64,000 nt of DNA from Bin22 sp965207275 (GCA_965207275.1 CBDBMH010000002.1:2604001-2668000), one strand, 5' to 3'. Shown: positions 1 through 8,257, counted from the first letter of the stretch. Numbers and translations are program-made. Notes: a model not told the origin generated them from the letters alone.

Positions 1-156
1 CCCCGCCAAATGGGCCAGCACGAGTACTTTGTGATGGGAGACAACCGTTCCCACAGCAACGACTCCCGCAACTGGGGCGGGGTCCCCGAAGAGAATGTCG
101 TAGGTAAAGTGTGGCTCATTTACTGGCCCTTCCCCGAGTTGGGCATCCCGCGCTAG
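1..156 (+). CDS. lepB: Signal peptidase I, C-terminal fragment
   Basis: This is the last 51 codons of a type I signal peptidase, cut by the window edge. The reading frame contains GDNRSHSNDSRNWG, the conserved box D/E region of LepB in which the aspartate-arginine pairs shape the active site. It is followed by VVGKVWLIYWPF, the usual C-terminal beta strand of the family. The catalytic Ser and Lys lie upstream of the window. The enzyme cleaves signal peptides from exported proteins at the outer face of the membrane. Identification rests on these two motifs and is firm. Confidence 0.9.
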   Translation, partial: PRQMGQHEYFVMGDNRSHSNDSRNWGGVPEENVVGKVWLIYWPFPELGIPR

Positions 157-202
157 CAGCACATCTAAGGGCCATTTCCCCTTAACCGGAGCAAGAAATT
201 AT

Positions 203-257
203 CCACGAAGGCCCACGAAACTCCCCAAACTAGGCCGATTTCGTGATCCCTTCGTGG
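203..257. terminator. Nested inverted repeat between lepB and the Rieske gene
   Basis: Outer arms CCACGAAGG (203-211) and CCTTCGTGG (249-257) enclose inner arms CACGAAA (214-220) and TTTCGTG (239-245). It lies between convergent genes, so a bidirectional terminator is plausible. There is no clear T tract. It could also be a dispersed intergenic repeat. Confidence 0.4.
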
Positions 258-294
258 ACTGAGTTAATGCTCGGACTGACTGAGGGGTCTCCCC

Positions 295-615
295 TTAGCT
301 TTCCCGGGCGGGACCTACCATGATGTCTTCACCCTCCACCCGTACCTCGAAGATGCGCAGGGGGTCCACCGCCGGGGGTGTCAGCACTTTGCCCGTCCTG
401 ACGTTGAAGATGGCTCCGTGCAGCGGGCACTGCACCTCTGCGCCGTCCAGGTCGCCCTCAGACAGGGACGCATAGGCGTGGCTGCAGATGTCGTCACATG
501 CGTGGACCTCCCCGTCCACGTTGACCAGCAGGACCTGGTCTTCGCCCACGTCAACCACCTTCATGTCTCCCGGGGATATCTCGCTGACTGCGGCAACCTT
601 CACGAAATCGGCCAT
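295..615 (-). CDS. Rieske [2Fe-2S] ferredoxin
   Basis: A 106-residue soluble Rieske ferredoxin, the type that passes electrons to oxygenases or flavoenzymes. Cluster ligands are visible as C44-S-H46 and C63-P-L-H66, separated by the usual spacing, and the protein ends in the beta-rich fold seen in small bacterial Rieske ferredoxins. The start at 615 is chosen because AAGGGAGGAG lies just upstream; the longer open frame reaching 744 has no such site and adds an unconserved leader. No oxygenase component is adjacent, so the partner is unknown. A TATAAT box on the same strand at 692-697 probably drives it. Confidence 0.88.
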   Translation of the reverse strand: MADFVKVAAVSEISPGDMKVVDVGEDQVLLVNVDGEVHACDDICSHAYASLSEGDLDGAEVQCPLHGAIFNVRTGKVLTPPAVDPLRIFEVRVEGEDIMVGPARES

Positions 616-691
616 AACTCCTCCCTTGTACTGGCTGTGTAATTCCAAGAATTGCGCCCGCCCACAGGCAGGGCCGTTGGTTTCGGGTGCA

Positions 692-697
692 ATTATA
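692..697 (-). promoter_or_regulatory. -10 box for the Rieske gene
   Basis: Perfect TATAAT on the minus strand about 77 bases upstream of the ferredoxin start. The -35 region is C-rich and poor, so an activator or an extended element may be involved. Confidence 0.4.
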
Positions 698-981
698 TAT
701 AAGAGTGGGGTTAGGGGGAAATGGGGGGCGCCCAGGCAGGCCATTCTTCATGGAACCCTGACCATATCTGAAAGCTCTTTTCCCAGGGATGGATGAATGG
801 ACAAAGCACACGTTCGCCATTGAAACGTCTGAATGAAGTGTCCCTTCTTCTTCAATTGCGTCCCGATGCAGGTCGTAATGTGGCTGAAAATCGGGAGCAG
901 TATAAAGAGGGTGCGTTCTAGTCCTGTCCCTGCGTTCTGTAAACCACCTGAACCGGAACTCCAAACCTGAAAATTAGCCCT
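698..981. other. Gap with no recognisable gene
   Basis: Between the divergent Rieske ferredoxin and hicB-like genes there are short frames on both strands, but none has a convincing ribosome binding site or recognisable protein. I see no RNA gene here. Confidence 0.4.
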
Positions 982-1010
982 TTGACCGATGCGCACTGAC
1001 AGGGCACAAT
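982..1010 (+). promoter_or_regulatory. Sigma70-type promoter of the hicBA-like pair
   Basis: TTGACC (982-987), a 17-base spacer and CACAAT (1005-1010). The predicted start of transcription near 1017 leaves a leader of about 38 bases before the first gene. Confidence 0.55.
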
Positions 1011-1054
1011 GGAAATATCCCCCTGCCCGGAGTACGGGTTGTGGAGCAATACAG

Positions 1055-1255
1055 ATGGATATCTACCAACTGGACTATGTTCTTCACCAACCGGAAGAGA
1101 GCCACGGCTGGATGTACCGGGCGGAAGTCCCCGCTTTGCAGGGGTGCCGGGCGTGGGGTCACACGCCGGAGGAGACTCTGGAGGAACTACGGGATGTTGC
1201 CAGAATCATAATCGAACTCTGTAGGGAAAAGGGGAACCTCTGCCGCCGGCTTTGA
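1055..1255 (+). CDS. HicB-like antitoxin
   Basis: A 66-residue protein with the HicB pseudo-RNase-H fold pattern: an N-terminal strand, a central GWMYRAEVPALQGCRAWGHT segment matching the family's P-x-L-x-G-x-x-x-x-G-x-T signature, then an EETLEELRDVARIIIEL helix. HicB binds and blocks the mRNA interferase HicA. No C-terminal DNA-binding domain is present, so this is the short form. The start at 1055 removes an unconserved leader. The partner toxin-like gene follows 40 bases later; antitoxin-first order is the reverse of the classical hicAB layout but is common in this subgroup. Confidence 0.8.
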   Translation: MDIYQLDYVLHQPEESHGWMYRAEVPALQGCRAWGHTPEETLEELRDVARIIIELCREKGNLCRRL

Positions 1256-1295
1256 CCCTGCACGAAAGTACAAGCGGAGTTTTCACGGTGGCAGC

Positions 1296-1505
1296 GTGAC
1301 TTATCGGGAGCTGCGCCGGAAACTGGAGGGGCTGGGGTGTGTCCTTTACCGCCAGGGACAAGGTTTCCAAGAAATTTCGCTGAATCCCTCAAACGGTAGG
1401 CGAACCTCGGTTCCCAGGCACCGCAACCAGGACCTGCGTACCGGAACTCTGCACGAAGTTAGGAGGGACCTGAGAATTTCCAGGTCGGACTTTGACCAGG
1501 CGTAA
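1296..1505 (+). CDS. HicA-like mRNA interferase, catalytic His apparently replaced
   Basis: A 69-residue HicA family protein (GTG start) with the dsRBD-like fold pattern: YRELRRKLEGLGCVLYRQ, then NPSNGRRTSVPRH and DLRTGTLHEVRRDL, which match the family's R-x-T-V-P-x-H and GTL-x-x-I-x-R blocks. In active HicA the loop reads GSH-x-x-x, where His is the catalytic residue. Here the aligned segment is GQGFQEIS with Gln25 at that position. The protein may be inactive as an RNase or may use another residue. It probably forms an operon with the hicB-like gene. Confidence 0.75.
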   Translation: MTYRELRRKLEGLGCVLYRQGQGFQEISLNPSNGRRTSVPRHRNQDLRTGTLHEVRRDLRISRSDFDQA

Positions 1506-1618
1506 GCTCCTCTGTTAAAGACAGCCGCCGAACCCGAGCTCAAAAGGTATTCCGTTCATCACCGTCGTGTGCAGGACACGAAAGGGTGTTAGGGAGTCCT
1601 CCTGGCTCACCCCCTCAT

Positions 1619-1647
1619 TTGCGCCCCCAAACCGCCCGTGCTATAAT
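1619..1647 (+). promoter_or_regulatory. Sigma70-type promoter of rpsO
   Basis: TTGCGC (1619-1624), a 17-base spacer and a perfect TATAAT (1642-1647), placed about 44 bases upstream of the rpsO start. Confidence 0.65.
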
Positions 1648-1690
1648 TCACAAAGTTAGAGAAGATGAGATAGAAGGTACTGCATTAGTA

Positions 1691-1957
1691 ATGCTGGATG
1701 CTGACGTCAGGGAACGCATAACGCGGGAATACCGGACCCACCCCAACGATACCGGGTCCACCGAACTGCAGGTCGCCATACTCACCGAGCGCATTCGCCA
1801 GGTGACCGACCACCTTCGCACCCACCGGAAGGACTTCCACTCCCGACGCGGCCTGGTCAGCATGGTGTCGAAACGCCGCAGGCTACTCAATTACCTCAGT
1901 AACGAAGACGTCAACCGCTATCAGACCCTGATCAGCCGGCTGGGACTGCGCCGCTAA
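1691..1957 (+). CDS. rpsO: 30S ribosomal protein S15
   Basis: An 88-residue S15, the usual length. The conserved core HPNDTGSTELQVAILTERI and the HRKDFHSRRGL and KRRRLLNYL segments, which contact 16S rRNA helix 22, are intact. S15 is an early-binding protein of the 30S platform. The start at 1691 gives the standard N-terminus; the longer frame from 1586 runs through the promoter and is rejected. It precedes pnp, the widely conserved rpsO-pnp arrangement, in which S15 and PNPase levels are often coordinated. Confidence 0.96.
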   Translation: MLDADVRERITREYRTHPNDTGSTELQVAILTERIRQVTDHLRTHRKDFHSRRGLVSMVSKRRRLLNYLSNEDVNRYQTLISRLGLRR

Positions 1958-2097
1958 CCCGACCCGGCCTGTCTTCCTGCGCCCGCCAGGGCCCGTCCAG
2001 TTACCACGGTAATAGCCGCCCGTCTGCTATGCGCGCTAGCTTCGCGTTTGTCTCCTCTCCATTAATCTTCATAATGTGCGAGGTTTAGTAATACCCC

Positions 2098-4440
2098 ATG
2101 CCTGAAGCTACTGTAGTAGAACGAATTATCGGCAACGAAAAACTGGTTATTGAGTCGGGCAAGCTGGCCTTCCAGGCCCACGGTTCGGCGGTCCTGACCT
2201 ACGGCGACACGGTGGTCCTCGCCACTGCGGTGATGGCCGACAAGCCCCGTCCCGACATCGATTTCCTGCCCCTGACAGTGGAGTTTGAGGAACGGTTATA
2301 TTCGGCGGGCAAAATTCCTGGCAGCTTTTTCAGGAGAGAAGGCCGCCCCGGCCAGGAAGCGATCCTGTCCGCCCGCCTTACCGACCGTAGCATCCGCCCC
2401 TTGTTCCCCAAGGGCCTCCACAACGAAATCCAGGTAATCCTGACCGTCCTTTCCGCCGATCAGAAGAATCCCCCGGAAATCCTGGGCATGATCGGCGCGT
2501 CCACGGCCCTGTCCATTTCACACCTGCCCTTCGCCGGCCCCATCGGCGCCTGCCGCGTCTCCTATAACGACGGTGGGTTCATCGTCAATCCCACTTACGC
2601 CGAGATTGCCGATGGGCAGCTCAACATGGTGGTGGCCAGCACCCGGGACGCCATTATGATGGTGGAGGCCGGTTCCTACGAGGTCTCTGAAGAGGTGATC
2701 CTGGAGGGCATTCAGAAGGCTTTCCAGGCCAACCTGATCACCATCGACCTGATTGACGAACTGGTGGGCAAGGTCGGCCAGCCCAAGCAGGAAGTGGAAG
2801 AACACACCGAGGAAGAGGAACGGCTGGACACCCAGATCAAGGCCATCGTCAACGGCCGGGTAACCGACATCCTGGAAATGAACTCCTTCAAGGCGGAACG
2901 GGACGAGGGTCTCGACCGCATCGAGGACGAGGTCGCCGAACAGCTTGTCGAGGAATTTGGTAAGAACAAGGTGGCCGAAGGGTTCAAGAACGTGGTGAAG
3001 AGCGAGGTGCGCCGCCGCATCCTGGACCTGGGCGTGCGTCCCGACGGCCGCAGCGTCTCGGAGATCCGCCCCATCACCTGCGAGGTGGGCGTGCTGCCCC
3101 GCACCCACGGCTCGGGCCTCTTCACCCGGGGCCAGACCCAGGTGCTGTCCGCGGCCACCCTGGGGCCCCTGAGCATGAAACAGAACCTGGACACCCTTTC
3201 CCCCGATGACACCAAGCAGTTCATGCACCACTATAACTTCCCGCCCTATTCCGTGGGCGAGGCCCGTCGGGTGGGTTCCCCAGGCCGGCGGGAAATAGGG
3301 CACGGCGCCCTGGCCGAGCGGGCCATTCTGTCCGCCCTCCCGTCGGAAACCGAGTTCCCCTACACCATACGGGTGGTGTCCGAGGTGCTCAGTTCCAACG
3401 GCAGCACCTCCATGGGCAGCGTCTGCGGCACCAGCATGGCCCTGATGGACGCCGGCGTCCCCATGAAGGCCCCGGTGGCCGGAATCGCCATGGGCCTGGT
3501 AACCGACAATGACGGTCGCTACGCCGTCCTCAGTGACATCCAGGGCATTGAGGACTTCCTGGGCGACATGGACTTCAAGGTGGCCGGCACGGCGGCCGGC
3601 ATCAATGCCCTCCAGATGGACATCAAGCTAAAGGGACTGGACGAGGAAATCCTCCGGCAGGCCCTGGAGCAGGCCCGCCTGGGCCGTCTCCACATCCTGA
3701 GCAAGATGTCCGAGGCTATTGACGAGGCCCGCGATGAGATGAGTCCCTACGCTCCCAAGACCATCCGCATCCAGATTCCCGTCGAGAAGATCGGCGCGGT
3801 CATCGGCCCAGGCGGCCGGGTCATTCGCGGCATCATCGAGGAGACGGGCGCTTCCATTGACGTGGCCGACGACGGCGGCGTGACCCTCAGTTCCTCTGAC
3901 CAGACTTCCATTGAACTGGCCCGCAGCAGGATCGAGGGGCTGACCCGCGAACTGGTAGTGGGCGACATCCTCACTGGCAAGGTCAACCGCCTGGCCAGCT
4001 TCGGGGCTTTCGTGGAACTGATCCCGGGAAAGGACGGCCTGGTCCGCAACGAGGATCTGGGCGACATGGAAGAAGAGCTTAAGGTAGGCCAGGAAATCAC
4101 CGTAATGGTGCAGGAGATTGACTCCATGGGCCGGGTCAACGTCTCCCGCCGCGCTTTGTTCGGCGATGAAGACGGCGGCCCCAGACCTCCTCGGCCTTCC
4201 CGCCCGCCCCAGGACCGGGGCGACCGACCGCGCGGCGGTGGCGGCGGCTACGGCAACCGGGGCGGCGGTGGCGGCAACCGGGGTGGCGGTGGCGGCGGAC
4301 CTCGCGGCGGAGGCCAGGGTGGCAACCGGGGCGGTGGCGGCGGACCTCGCGGCGGAGGCCAAGGGGGCAACCGGGGCGGCGGCGGCAGCATATCCGACCG
4401 GCGCTTCCTGGGCAACAGCGGGGGCAGGACTACCCGCTAG
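2098..4440 (+). CDS. pnp: Polynucleotide phosphorylase with Gly/Arg-rich tail
   Basis: PNPase, the 3'-5' phosphorolytic exoribonuclease of the RNA degradosome. The 780 residues hold two RNase PH domains (about 10-150 and 310-520; FFRREGRPGQ and the SDIQGIEDFLGDMDFKVAGT active-site segment are intact), a KH domain (about 555-615, with GPGG near 570) and an S1 domain (about 620-685). Residues from about 690 to the end form an RGG-type tail with near-exact repeats of GGGGPRGGGQGGNRG. Such tails bind RNA and can promote condensates; they are absent from E. coli PNPase. It lies 140 bases behind rpsO and may share its transcript. Confidence 0.97.
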   Translation: MPEATVVERIIGNEKLVIESGKLAFQAHGSAVLTYGDTVVLATAVMADKPRPDIDFLPLTVEFEERLYSAGKIPGSFFRREGRPGQEAILSARLTDRSIRPLFPKGLHNEIQVILTVLSADQKNPPEILGMIGASTALSISHLPFAGPIGACRVSYNDGGFIVNPTYAEIADGQLNMVVASTRDAIMMVEAGSYEVSEEVILEGIQKAFQANLITIDLIDELVGKVGQPKQEVEEHTEEEERLDTQIKAIVNGRVTDILEMNSFKAERDEGLDRIEDEVAEQLVEEFGKNKVAEGFKNVVKSEVRRRILDLGVRPDGRSVSEIRPITCEVGVLPRTHGSGLFTRGQTQVLSAATLGPLSMKQNLDTLSPDDTKQFMHHYNFPPYSVGEARRVGSPGRREIGHGALAERAILSALPSETEFPYTIRVVSEVLSSNGSTSMGSVCGTSMALMDAGVPMKAPVAGIAMGLVTDNDGRYAVLSDIQGIEDFLGDMDFKVAGTAAGINALQMDIKLKGLDEEILRQALEQARLGRLHILSKMSEAIDEARDEMSPYAPKTIRIQIPVEKIGAVIGPGGRVIRGIIEETGASIDVADDGGVTLSSSDQTSIELARSRIEGLTRELVVGDILTGKVNRLASFGAFVELIPGKDGLVRNEDLGDMEEELKVGQEITVMVQEIDSMGRVNVSRRALFGDEDGGPRPPRPSRPPQDRGDRPRGGGGGYGNRGGGGGNRGGGGGGPRGGGQGGNRGGGGGPRGGGQGGNRGGGGSISDRRFLGNSGGRTTR

Positions 4441-4495
4441 CCAAACATTCCGATAATCCGTTGCGATGGATCATTTTTCTTGGCAACAAATAAGG

Positions 4496-4528
4496 GCCGC
4501 CCCTCCCGTGTAGGATGAGAGGGGCGGC
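4496..4528. terminator. Bidirectional terminator between pnp and the Ldh2 gene
   Basis: A perfect 10-base stem GCCGCCCCTC / GAGGGGCGGC with a 13-base loop between two convergent genes. T-rich tracts are short on both sides, so efficiency is uncertain. Confidence 0.7.
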
Positions 4529-4545
4529 TCTCTTGGTGACTCCTG

Positions 4546-5598
4546 CTACGGCTCCCCCACCTTTTCGGTCACCCCCACCTCCGCCATCAAGGCCACAATG
4601 CCGTCCCAGGTCTGGTCTTCCACGTAGATGCCTTCTTCCCGGCGTTTCATTTCCGTATTGTATTCAATTTCGCCAGGGTACAGGACTTCGGTAAAGCCCT
4701 CGGCGGGAGGCGATGTCTTGATGAACTCAACGAACTCCCGCATCTCCCGTTTGAAGTCGTCCAACGGCCGGAAGTGCTCCACGTTGTACACCGATATGAA
4801 CACACCATCATTGTGGCGGGCCTGGGGGTCGATGCCGAAGCCCAGCCCAGTCAGCAGGCCCGAGAACATCTCCACCATGAAGGAAAGGCCGTAACCTTTG
4901 TGGCCCTGGTCGGCGCCCACCGGCAAAATGGCGCCGCCGGCGAAGTAGTCGTTGGGGTCCGTTGTGGGGCGGCCGTCCTTGTCTACAATCCAACCCAGTG
5001 GCACCGATTCGCCCCGGCTGCGCTGCAGGTTGATCTTGCCCATGGCCACTGCGCTGGTGGCCATATCCAGCAGCACCGGGCCGGGCAGGTCGCTGGGAAC
5101 GCCGATACAGATGGGGTTGGTGCCGAGGCGGCGGGCCCGTCCGCCGAAGGGAGCGGCGTTCTTGGGTCCCGCGCCCGAATCGGCGGTCACCAGGCCGATC
5201 ATCCCTTCATTCAAGGCCATGGTGGGGTAGTCGCCCACGCGGCCTACGTGACTCTGGTGGTGGACGGTCATGGCGGCCACGCCGTGTTCCTTTGCCTTGT
5301 CAATGGCCATCCGCATGGCCTTCTCCGTCTGCACGAAGCCGAAGCCCCAGTTGCCGTTGATGACGGCGGTGTTGGGAGTTTCCCGCTCCACCACGAAGGG
5401 CGCCCCAGGGACTATGTGGCCCCGGTCGATGCGGCTGCAATACTCCAGCAGCTGAATGATGCCGTGGGAGTCGTGCCCCACCAGGTTGGACTTTACCTGG
5501 TGAGTGGCGACGATCTCCGCTTCCTCTTCAGGCGTGCCCTTGGCAACGTAGACATGGTAGGCAACCTTGTGCAGGTATTTATGGGGAAAGACGGGCAT
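4546..5598 (-). CDS. Ldh2-family malate/lactate dehydrogenase-like oxidoreductase
   Basis: A 350-residue NAD(P)-dependent oxidoreductase of the malate/L-lactate dehydrogenase family (unrelated to the Rossmann LDH/MDH family). Diagnostic segments are GHDSHGIIQL near the N-terminus, NGNWGFGFVQ, a catalytic-region HHQSHVGRVGDYP, TADSGAG and GTNPICIGVP, then DMATSAVAMGKI and GHKGYGLSFMVEM. Members reduce 2-oxoacids such as sulfolactate, ureidoglycolate or 2,3-diketogulonate; the substrate cannot be told here. The start at 5598 follows a GGAGG-like site; the longer frame reaching 5742 overlaps the upstream gene and is unlikely. Confidence 0.88.
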   Translation of the reverse strand: MPVFPHKYLHKVAYHVYVAKGTPEEEAEIVATHQVKSNLVGHDSHGIIQLLEYCSRIDRGHIVPGAPFVVERETPNTAVINGNWGFGFVQTEKAMRMAIDKAKEHGVAAMTVHHQSHVGRVGDYPTMALNEGMIGLVTADSGAGPKNAAPFGGRARRLGTNPICIGVPSDLPGPVLLDMATSAVAMGKINLQRSRGESVPLGWIVDKDGRPTTDPNDYFAGGAILPVGADQGHKGYGLSFMVEMFSGLLTGLGFGIDPQARHNDGVFISVYNVEHFRPLDDFKREMREFVEFIKTSPPAEGFTEVLYPGEIEYNTEMKRREEGIYVEDQTWDGIVALMAEVGVTEKVGEP

Positions 5599-5653
5599 GA
5601 CGCGAACCTCCAGGGCCTGGATTGTTGGGGAGTAGTCTATTGCTTGCCTTACC

Positions 5654-6121
5654 TCAGGCGCCCTTGCCGTTCCCCTGCGACGGCTCGGGCGGCGGTTCGG
5701 TGAAGTCGCGGCCTTCACGGGCGGCGGCTTCCCTCCGCTCATTCCATTCCCGCCATAGGCGGTTGTGCTCCGCCACGGCTTGCGGCACCGCTTCAGCCAC
5801 GGCCTTCTCCACTGCCTCAGCCACGGCCTTCTCCACCGCAGCCCTTAACCGGGCCCGATTGGACAGCATTGTCAAGACCATTGTTCCCACCTCCGAATAG
5901 AGAAAAAGGCCGGAAATCAACCAGAACCAGGCTCCGCTGGCATTGCCGCCCACGGCCTTCCAAAGGATAAGCCAATGAGCAGCTCCCGGGGCAGCTAAGT
6001 AATATTCAGACCATATCGCCGCCCCGGTTACAAGGTTAAACACTACAAAGGCAGTCAGGATCAGTCTACGGGGGATAATGTGCGGCCAGTCCCAACCGCT
6101 GCGTTGGTCCGGGTTGTTCAT
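5654..6121 (-). CDS. Small two-helix membrane protein with WxxWxxRxxAAxREGR tail
   Basis: About 155 residues of unknown function. Two hydrophobic segments (LILTAFVVFNLVTGAAIW and WFWLISGLFLYSEVGTMVL) are followed by an alanine-rich amphipathic helix with repeats of AVxEAV, and a tail LWREWNERREAAAREGR followed by F-x-E-x-PP. The same tail motif and layout recur in the protein at 59780-60220, so the two are paralogues. An in-frame TTG at 6133, with AGGG upstream, is an alternative start. It lies 55 bases upstream of the Ldh2 gene on the same strand. Confidence 0.7.
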   Translation of the reverse strand: MNNPDQRSGWDWPHIIPRRLILTAFVVFNLVTGAAIWSEYYLAAPGAAHWLILWKAVGGNASGAWFWLISGLFLYSEVGTMVLTMLSNRARLRAAVEKAVAEAVEKAVAEAVPQAVAEHNRLWREWNERREAAAREGRDFTEPPPEPSQGNGKGA

Positions 6122-6198
6122 ATACCGGTCCAATATACCCTGCGCCGGTTAAGGCTGACAATCCCGGTTAATCCGTCAGTCGATGATCGGATAAAGCA

Positions 6199-6273
6199 TG
6201 GTCGGGGCGGGCAGATTCGAACTGCCGACCTCCTGGTCCCAAACCAGGCGCCCTGCCGCTGGGCCACGCCCCG
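6199..6273 (-). tRNA. tRNA-Pro (UGG)
   Basis: On the minus strand a 75-base cloverleaf with 7-bp acceptor CGGGGCG/CGCCCCG, anticodon arm CCTGG-TTTGGGA-CCAGG giving anticodon TGG, T loop TTCGAAT and an encoded 3' CCA. Confidence 0.93.
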
Positions 6274-6327
6274 TTCAATAGGTGAAGAAATGGTTGCCGG
6301 ATGGCAAGTGGGAAGCCGAAATCAACA

Positions 6328-6402
6328 TGGTATCCCCGGAGAGGGTCGAACTCTCATCTCTGGCTCCGGAGGCCAGCACTCTATCCGTTGAGCTACGGGG
6401 AC
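6328..6402 (-). tRNA. tRNA-Arg (CCG)
   Basis: On the minus strand a 75-base cloverleaf starting GTCCCCG, anticodon arm CTGGC-CTCCGGA-GCCAG giving anticodon CCG, T loop TTCGACC and an encoded 3' CCA. It sits 54 bases upstream of tRNA-Pro and may be cotranscribed. Confidence 0.93.
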
Positions 6403-6489
6403 ACGCTCTTTGGCCGGACTCTAAGGATACCACGCGTGCTCCGGCGGTAACAAGGGAATGCGGTAGCCGGGCCAGGGCAGCGGACGGGC

Positions 6490-6870
6490 CTATTCCCCTT
6501 GTTCCTCCGCCGGCACGAACCGCATTGACAGGGAGTTGACGCAGTGGCGGGCACCGGTAGGGGTGAATCCCTCGCCGAAGAAGACGTGGCCCAGGTGCGC
6601 GCCGCATCTGGCGCATTCTATTTCGGTACGGAAGCCGTCCGGGTCCGCCAGAGCCCTCACGGCGTCGGGGATTTCCGCGTCGAAGGCGGGCCAGCCGCAA
6701 TGGGCGTTAAACTTGTCGTCAGAGCTGTAAAGTTCCGCGTTGCAGCGGCGGCAGATGTAGGTGCCGTCCTCGTAAAAATCGTCGTACTCGCCGGAGAAGG
6801 GGCGCTCCGTACCCTTGAACTCGATGATGTACCGTTCCTGGGGAGTAAGGGGATTGAAATTGCTGGCCAT
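6490..6870 (-). CDS. msrB: Peptide methionine-R-sulfoxide reductase
   Basis: MsrB, which repairs methionine-R-sulfoxide in proteins. The 126 residues show the family's zinc pairs CRRC and CARC, the CGWPAF block, GAHLGHVF and the catalytic region HCVNSLSM, where Cys attacks the sulfoxide and Asn/His position the substrate. Length is typical of the stand-alone domain. AGGAGG lies five bases before the ATG at 6870. No msrA is adjacent. It lies upstream of the two tRNA genes on the same strand. Confidence 0.95.
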   Translation of the reverse strand: MASNFNPLTPQERYIIEFKGTERPFSGEYDDFYEDGTYICRRCNAELYSSDDKFNAHCGWPAFDAEIPDAVRALADPDGFRTEIECARCGAHLGHVFFGEGFTPTGARHCVNSLSMRFVPAEEQGE

Positions 6871-6963
6871 GACTGCCTCCTGATTTAAGAATTAGGAATG
6901 CGGAACATGTTCTTTGAATCCAGTCAGCCTTATCCTGGGCATCCTGTAAATCCATATCTTAGT

Positions 6964-8250
6964 TCACGTTCTGGCAGGTTCGGCGGCTGAAGGTTCAGGC
7001 TGGCGGCCTCGGAAGTTTCGCAAATCGGACCGGAAAACAAAGATCAGCACCGCCACCACGAAGACCACCACGGCGCCAATACCTACTGCCACCGGCGCGC
7101 CCAGGTATCGGGCTACGAATCCGGCCTGGGCCATACCCAGGGGCCCCAGGCTCCAGGTGGCTCCGTACAGACCCATCACACGTCCCCTAATGCTGTCCGG
7201 TACCAGCTCCTGCAAGGTGCTGAGGCCACCGACCAAATAGAGCGAAAAGTTGATTCCGCCCACGAAGAGGATGCCCATGGAAATCCAGTAGTGGCCCAGC
7301 CAGGCCGCCAGGGCAAACAGCATCAGGCAAATACCGTATAACATCGCTCCAAAAAGGATGATCAAGCCCCGGGGACTCTGCAGCGGCAGGCTGCCGATGA
7401 TCCAATTGCCGACAATAGCGCCCGCTCCTGCCGCGCCCAGCAGCCAGCCCACACGTTCGGCGCCCACCATCAGCCATTTTTCCGCCAGGGAGGGCATCAG
7501 AAGAATGTAGGAGATGCCGAACAGGCTGTTGCAGAAGGTCATCAGCATTACGTAGAAAAATATGGGGTTCCGGCCGATGTAGCGGAAGGCCTCTCCAATC
7601 TGCTGCATTACGCCGCCCCTAGCCGGTGGCCGCTGCCTCAGGCGCAGGACTGACATTACCGCGGCCAACACGTAGAAGGAAGCGGCGCTAATGAGCATGG
7701 AGGCCTCGATGCTCAGACGGGCGATGACCATGCCGGCCAGGGCGGGGGCCAACACCCTGACGCCGTTCCACACTACCGACTCCATGGCCACGGCGTTGAC
7801 GATGTGCTCGCGGTCCACCAGGCGGGGAAAAATGCTGGCACGGCTGGGCTGGTCAAAGGCCTGGCCAACACCGGCAATGAAGGCGGCCAGCAAGATATGC
7901 CAGGGTTCCACCCGTTCCAGCATTACCAGCACCGCCAGGCCAACCACCACTGTGGCCGACATACTCTGGGCGGTGGCCACCAGCACCTTTGGCTCCAGAC
8001 GGTCCGCCAGCACTCCACCCACCAGGTTCAGCGCGAGGGCCGGCAGGGCAATCGCCAGGCCCAGGTAGCCCAGGTAACCCTCGTCGCCGGTCAACTGGAA
8101 CATCAGCCAGCCCAGGGTAAACTGGAAAAGCATTTGGTGGCCGGTCACTCCGGTCAGCAGCGCCAGCCAGTAATAACGGAACTGGCCGTAGCGCATGGAA
8201 GAGGGGATAAAGCGGCTGACGCCGCCCGCCAGGGAAGTCTGAACGCTCAT
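6964..8250 (-). CDS. MFS transporter, EntS-like exporter
   Basis: A 428-residue major facilitator protein of the enterobactin-exporter-like (MFS_3) group, with about 12 hydrophobic segments. Conserved features are LTGVTGHQM in helix 1, the GGVLADRLEPKVL loop between helices 2 and 3, AFDQPSRASIFPRLVDREHIVNAVA after helix 4, and PDSIRGRVMGLYGA after helix 10. Substrates of this group include siderophores and drugs. There is no Shine-Dalgarno sequence: the promoter at 8258-8286 places the transcript start next to the ATG at 8250, so the mRNA is probably leaderless. An inverted repeat overlapping the promoter suggests repression. Confidence 0.85.
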   Translation of the reverse strand: MSVQTSLAGGVSRFIPSSMRYGQFRYYWLALLTGVTGHQMLFQFTLGWLMFQLTGDEGYLGYLGLAIALPALALNLVGGVLADRLEPKVLVATAQSMSATVVVGLAVLVMLERVEPWHILLAAFIAGVGQAFDQPSRASIFPRLVDREHIVNAVAMESVVWNGVRVLAPALAGMVIARLSIEASMLISAASFYVLAAVMSVLRLRQRPPARGGVMQQIGEAFRYIGRNPIFFYVMLMTFCNSLFGISYILLMPSLAEKWLMVGAERVGWLLGAAGAGAIVGNWIIGSLPLQSPRGLIILFGAMLYGICLMLFALAAWLGHYWISMGILFVGGINFSLYLVGGLSTLQELVPDSIRGRVMGLYGATWSLGPLGMAQAGFVARYLGAPVAVGIGAVVVFVVAVLIFVFRSDLRNFRGRQPEPSAAEPART

Positions 8251-8257
8251 GAATGTA

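Noticed and set aside
4240..4395. GGCGGNGG repeats at the end of pnp considered as a CRISPR or intergenic repeat
   Set aside because: They are in frame, coding an RGG tail, and have no spacer structure. No CRISPR array was seen anywhere in the window.
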